Positions 60,846 to 64,000 of a stretch of DNA of 64,000 bases are shown one piece after another; positions within the stretch are counted from its first letter, which is position 1; each line of letters opens with the position of its first letter. This DNA comes from Lachnospiraceae bacterium (GTDB lineage Bacteria; Bacillota; Clostridia; Lachnospirales; Lachnospiraceae), in contig WSLY01000003.1 in NCBI GenBank assembly GCA_013316825.1, positions 62,001 through 126,000 of the forward strand. Direction: 5' to 3'. The notes beneath the pieces are model-generated. The model was not told the DNA's origin and did not search any database. It worked only from the letters and a program-made list of their open reading frames with translations. Both the position numbers and the translations under genes were made by a program.

Positions 60846-60869
60846 TAATCGCTTTCGCGATATCCTTTT

Positions 60870-60905
60870 AGAGGGCTCAACTTGTGGTTGAACCCTCTGT
60901 TTTTT
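60870..60905 (+). terminator. Plus-strand intrinsic terminator with no matching gene
   Basis: AGAGGGCTCAAC pairs with GTTGAACCCTCT (one mismatch) and is followed by GTTTTTT on the plus strand. Minus-strand transcription of the flanking genes gets no T-run from it. No plus-strand gene is visible upstream. Confidence 0.65.
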
Positions 60906-60917
60906 ACATGATTCCCT

Positions 60918-62627
60918 TTACTCGCACGACGAAGACATTCGGTCCATACCACAGGCAGTTGCCCTTTCTATAAGGCAGCGGTCATTCACCACCGCCTCAT
61001 AGAAGCGGTAGCCGCCGGAAAAGTTGTAAGCTTCATAGCCGTTGCCTTCCAGTATACGAACTGCAATATAGCTGCGCAGACCGCTTTGACAGATTACATA
61101 AACTTTCCTGCCTTTCTCAATTTCCGCCAGACGTTCCCGCAATTCATCCACAGGAATATTCCGAAACCCGTCGATATGCCCTCTTCCATATTCGCCTGCG
61201 GTTCTGACATCTAGCAGCGTGACACTGCCATCTTGTGGCAGGCTGTCCAGCTCCTTAAGATGCCACTGTTTCAATACTCCCCTGCATATATTGTCAATCA
61301 GAAAGCCAGCCATGTTCACAGGGTCTTTTGCAGAAGAATACGGCGGTGCATAGGCAAGGTCCAAATCCTTCAGCCTAACGGCCTGCCAGCCGGCACAAAT
61401 CGCAGTGGCAAGTACATCAATGCGCTTATCCACCCCTTCATACCCCACAATCTGAGCCCCCAGCAAACGATAGGTTTCTTTTTCAAAAACCACCTTCATG
61501 GTCATGACCCTGCCGCCCGGGTAGTAGCCTGCATGACTCATGGGCGACAGGATAACCGTGTCTGCGTCGAGTCCCGCCTTCTTTGCATTGCTCTCACTTA
61601 ATCCCGTACTTGCAGCAGTCATATCAAAGACCTTAATCACGCTGCTTCCCAAAGAGCCTGCGTAACGGCTGTCCCCGCCGCAGATGTTGTCCGCAATGAT
61701 ACGCCCCTGCTTGTTGGCAGGACCTGCCAGAGAAATCAGCGCGTCCTCTCCGGTAACATAGTGCTTTACCTGCACCGCATCTCCTGCAGCGTAAATATCA
61801 GGAATCGAAGTCTCCATCCGCTCATTGACAACAATGCTTCCCTTGATACCCAGCTCCAGACCGGCTTCCTTTGCCAATGCAGTGTCCGGTACAACGCCAA
61901 TGGCAAGAACCACCATATCCGCACGAAGAGAACGCTCCCCTTTCAGCAGAACATTGACGCCGCCGCCCTCCTCCTCAAAGCCCTCTACCGTGTATCCGAG
62001 CGCCAGCTTGACGCCATGTCTGCGCATTTCATTATGAATAAAAGAAGCCATATCCGCATCAAAAGGATTCATCAACTGCTTTGGACGCTGGACGATAGTT
62101 ACCTCCATACCCAGCTCACGAAAATTTTCAGCCAGCTCCAGTCCGATAAAGCCGCCGCCCGCCAGCACAACGGACCGTGGATGATTTTGATTGACATACT
62201 CCTTGATACGTAAGGTATCTTCTACCGTACGCAAAGTAAACAATTTGTCCATGCCGACACCGGCAAGTCTTGGCCGGGCAGGCTTCGCCCCCGGGGAAAG
62301 AATCAGCTTATCATAGCTCTCCTCAAACTCTTCTCCATTCTCCAAATTCCTGACACAAACAATCTTTCTGTCGGGATGGATTGCCGTAACCTCATGGTGC
62401 ACCTTCATGCACACCCGAAACCGCTGAAAGAAGCTTTCCGGCGTCTGAAGCGTCAATTCTTCCGGATCGCCAATCACACCACCGACATAATAGGGCAGAC
62501 CGCAGTTTGCGTAAGAAACATACCCCGAACGCTCAAAAACAATGATTTCTGCCTGTTCATCCAATCTGCGGATGCGGGCAGCAGCTGTTGCGCCGCCAGC
62601 CACACCGCCTACGATAACTACCTTCAT
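60918..62627 (-). CDS. CoA-disulfide reductase / rhodanese fusion
   Basis: A 569-residue FAD enzyme. The FAD loop is VGGVAGGATAA (7-17). The redox cysteine is in YVSYANCGLPYYVGG (Cys42), the single-Cys signature of CoA-disulfide/persulfide reductases. An NADH domain follows (VVLAGGGFIGLELAENF, near 157). Then come the dimerisation domain (to about 445, DLAYAPPYSSAKDPVNMAG) and a C-terminal rhodanese domain with VTLLDVRTAGEYGRGHIDG and the active cysteine in VYVICQSGLRSY. CoADR-rhodanese proteins reduce persulfides of coenzyme A. It lies 74 bases downstream of the MBL-fold gene, so an operon on sulfur or redox handling is likely. Confidence 0.93.
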   Translation of the reverse strand: MKVVIVGGVAGGATAAARIRRLDEQAEIIVFERSGYVSYANCGLPYYVGGVIGDPEELTLQTPESFFQRFRVCMKVHHEVTAIHPDRKIVCVRNLENGEEFEESYDKLILSPGAKPARPRLAGVGMDKLFTLRTVEDTLRIKEYVNQNHPRSVVLAGGGFIGLELAENFRELGMEVTIVQRPKQLMNPFDADMASFIHNEMRRHGVKLALGYTVEGFEEEGGGVNVLLKGERSLRADMVVLAIGVVPDTALAKEAGLELGIKGSIVVNERMETSIPDIYAAGDAVQVKHYVTGEDALISLAGPANKQGRIIADNICGGDSRYAGSLGSSVIKVFDMTAASTGLSESNAKKAGLDADTVILSPMSHAGYYPGGRVMTMKVVFEKETYRLLGAQIVGYEGVDKRIDVLATAICAGWQAVRLKDLDLAYAPPYSSAKDPVNMAGFLIDNICRGVLKQWHLKELDSLPQDGSVTLLDVRTAGEYGRGHIDGFRNIPVDELRERLAEIEKGRKVYVICQSGLRSYIAVRILEGNGYEAYNFSGGYRFYEAVVNDRCLIERATACGMDRMSSSCE

Positions 62628-62701
62628 ATTATCATTCCACCTTTCCCAAACAAGCGGCTGCGCCGCTGCTATTCTTTACATTCCTATACCGTTCTTTCTT
62701 T

Positions 62702-63580
62702 TTATATGCTCTGCCAAAGAAGCATACTATCACAAAACACCACCTCCAGCTTCCCCATATCCTTCAGCCATGACAGATAAGATCGCACCGTACTGCCCAC
62801 CAGCACATACTGTTCAAAATTCATGGCAAGCCCATAGCCTTTGAACACTTCCTGCAAAATCTTTTCAAACTGCAGCGGTTCCCTGCAGATGGACAAAATC
62901 CGTTCTGCAATGCTCTGTACCTTATCCCTGTTGTGACGAACAAGTTCCTTCACATCTGCAGATGCCTCCGCATGGGCGGGAACAAACATGCGCGCCTCCA
63001 TCTGCTCCACCTTATCCAGCGTTTCCAGATAAGCGCCCACATCATAAATAAAAGAAACGGCATACTTTTTAAGCGTCTCCCTGCTGCTTAAGCAGTCTGC
63101 AAGAAATACCACGCCATCGGGCATACGAAACCCTGCCATATCAAAGAACTGACCCGACAGGGGAATCACTTCTATCTCTTTCGGAAAACTCTCATCTGAA
63201 AAGTCCGTCACCTCGCTCTCCTGCGCCATCAAAAACTTGTGCCGCAGGTCTTTGCAGGGATAGCCGCCGTATAGGAAAGAGGGCTCCAATACCGGATATT
63301 TTGTGAAGGCAGCTTCTATACCGCCGGAATAAATTTTACATCCCGTCTGTTCCTGTAAATATTTGTTGCCGCCGATATGGTCCGCGTTGGAATGGGTATT
63401 TAAAATTGCCTTCAAGCGCCAGCCGTTCTTATCCAGAATCTGCCTGACCTTTCGCCCCGCCTCCTTATCATTTCCACTGTCAATCAAATACACAGTCTCT
63501 GCATCGGAAACATAGACACCTATCTTCGCCGGACAGTTTATATAATAGCATTTCTCACTGACCTGCACCAATTCGTACAT
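62702..63580 (-). CDS. MBL-fold hydrolase with altered metal motif
   Basis: A 292-residue metallo-beta-lactamase-fold protein. The usual HxHxDH motif appears as NTHSNADHIGG (His63, Asn65, Asp67, His68), so the second histidine is asparagine. Further elements: VYLIDSGNDKEAGRKVRQIL, a later VFLADCLSS with Asp, and VPAHAEASADVKEL with His. The C-terminal third is helical. I recall clostridial relatives with the same HSNADH form, so it is probably genuine. AGGAGG precedes the ATG. The substrate is unknown; the neighbouring CoADR-rhodanese fusion suggests persulfide or thioester handling. Confidence 0.87.
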   Translation of the reverse strand: MYELVQVSEKCYYINCPAKIGVYVSDAETVYLIDSGNDKEAGRKVRQILDKNGWRLKAILNTHSNADHIGGNKYLQEQTGCKIYSGGIEAAFTKYPVLEPSFLYGGYPCKDLRHKFLMAQESEVTDFSDESFPKEIEVIPLSGQFFDMAGFRMPDGVVFLADCLSSRETLKKYAVSFIYDVGAYLETLDKVEQMEARMFVPAHAEASADVKELVRHNRDKVQSIAERILSICREPLQFEKILQEVFKGYGLAMNFEQYVLVGSTVRSYLSWLKDMGKLEVVFCDSMLLWQSI

Positions 63581-63605
63581 TTTATTATCCTCCTAGGTTT
63601 CTTTA

Positions 63606-63651
63606 CCGCAATTTGCGGGCAGAGACCCGAAAAATCTTTGATTTTTCGGGT
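63606..63651. repeat. Two palindromes in the MBL-gene leader
   Basis: CCGCAATTTGCGG (63606-63618) is a 13-base palindrome. ACCCGAAAAATC (63625-63636) and GATTTTTCGGGT (63640-63651) form a perfect 12-bp inverted repeat around TTT. They directly precede the dispersed repeat, giving three palindromes in 90 bases. Confidence 0.7.
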
Positions 63652-63693
63652 TCGCTTCGCTCGGCGCGGTATAATGTCTAACGACATTATACC
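63652..63693. repeat. Dispersed palindromic repeat, copy 2
   Basis: Matches 12384-12425 in 40 of 42 positions; here the inverted repeat is perfect, GGTATAATGTC-TAAC-GACATTATACC (63668-63693). Confidence 0.75.
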
Positions 63694-64000
63694 ACATGAA
63701 ATTAAAAAATGCAGGCTGCCGCATGAGAATGCTCCCGCAGCGGCGGTCTATTCTGGTTTCCTGCGGGCAATTGTGGCAGAAGATGAATGCAATGACACTT
63801 ATGGAAGAATTCGTATGTATCAGGCGCTTTTGTTGAAACAGCCGGAAGGCGTCCGCATCCCCAAAGAGCGGACCGTTTGCCGCGTCATGGAGGAAATCGG
63901 ACTCAGACACCGCCCAAAGCGCAAACCAAACGGGATTACAAAAGCTGACCGTGAGGCGCACAAATCCGGTGACCTGCCGAAACGGAATTTCACGTCTGCA
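63674..64000 (+). CDS. Partial IS3-type transposase
   Basis: The plus-strand frame is open to the right edge and reads ...GFLRAIVAEDECNDTYGRIRMYQALLLK, EGVRIPKERTVCRVMEEIGL, RHRPKRKPNGITKADREAHKS. This matches the N-terminal helical domain of IS3-family OrfB transposases just before the DDE core, which would lie beyond the edge. The nominal ATG (63674) falls inside the dispersed palindrome and the first 20 or so residues look non-native, so the gene may be 5'-truncated or the true start lost. The opposite-strand open frame here is a shadow. Confidence 0.7.
   Translation, partial: MSNDIIPHEIKKCRLPHENAPAAAVYSGFLRAIVAEDECNDTYGRIRMYQALLLKQPEGVRIPKERTVCRVMEEIGLRHRPKRKPNGITKADREAHKSGDLPKRNFTSA

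Noticed and set aside
63593-63961. A 122-residue minus-strand open frame at the right edge
   Set aside because: The plus strand there reads as an IS3-type transposase; the minus frame covers palindromes and shows no family features.

Overview
The window looks like chromosome of a spore-forming, gut-type Clostridia, most likely a Lachnospiraceae. The evidence is the sporulation genes spoIIP and gpr beside rpsT, the style of the large lipoprotein solute-binding proteins, the strong GGAGG-type ribosome sites, and XRE regulators and zinc-ribbon/SPFH proteins typical of that family. Taxonomy is inferred from protein style only. Nearly all genes are on the minus strand.

Region 1 (1-15.1 kb) is a long minus-strand transport array. 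It has five related lipoproteins (four complete; the fifth runs off the left edge), in which an N-terminal propeller-like domain precedes a family-1 solute-binding fold, followed by a MalF/MalG-type permease pair, an HlyD/MacA-type adaptor and an odd two-helix MacB-core protein with a Lys/Pro repeat tail. No ATPase is present in the window. Two of the internal promoters share a CTTAAG-GTGACG block with identical spacing, and palindromic hairpins sit in the gaps between genes.

Region 2 (15.1-24.3 kb) holds housekeeping and sporulation genes: a CPBP protease divergent from nagA, then spoIIP, gpr, rpsT, a decayed methyltransferase, TPM and zinc-ribbon membrane proteins, a KTSC protein, an ECF sigma factor and an XRE regulator. 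Region 3 (24.3-31.9 kb) is a sulfur/Fe-S block, metY-cysK-nifS-hyp-nifU, followed by a MATE exporter and an asparaginase. An Rrf2 regulator is divergent from it, and a 33-bp inverted repeat overlaps the metY promoter. Region 4 (31.9-37.7 kb) has CapA, DUF3160, a double-GNAT protein and a membrane protein.

Region 5 (37.8-44.9 kb) is a visibly AT-rich accessory island next to the 3' end of rlmD. It contains a 1133-residue STAND/NACHT-like NTPase followed by a RhuM protein, plus several decayed genes. It also contains a 569-bp mobile cassette with 14-bp perfect terminal repeats and an 8-bp target duplication. The cassette carries a cytidine deaminase but no transposase, and removing it in silico restores the interrupted reading frame exactly.

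Region 6 (44.9-64 kb) has rlmD, an acidic-tailed membrane protein, pcrA, a large PAS-GGDEF-GAF-GGDEF-EAL protein, zinc-ribbon and SPFH proteins, an XRE regulator, a truncated ABC lipoprotein, and an operon in which an XRE regulator fused to a PurM-like (AIR-synthase) domain precedes a pair of ABC exporters. After these come a CoA-disulfide-reductase/rhodanese fusion, an MBL-fold protein with an altered metal motif, a cluster of palindromes, and a partial IS3-type transposase at the right edge.
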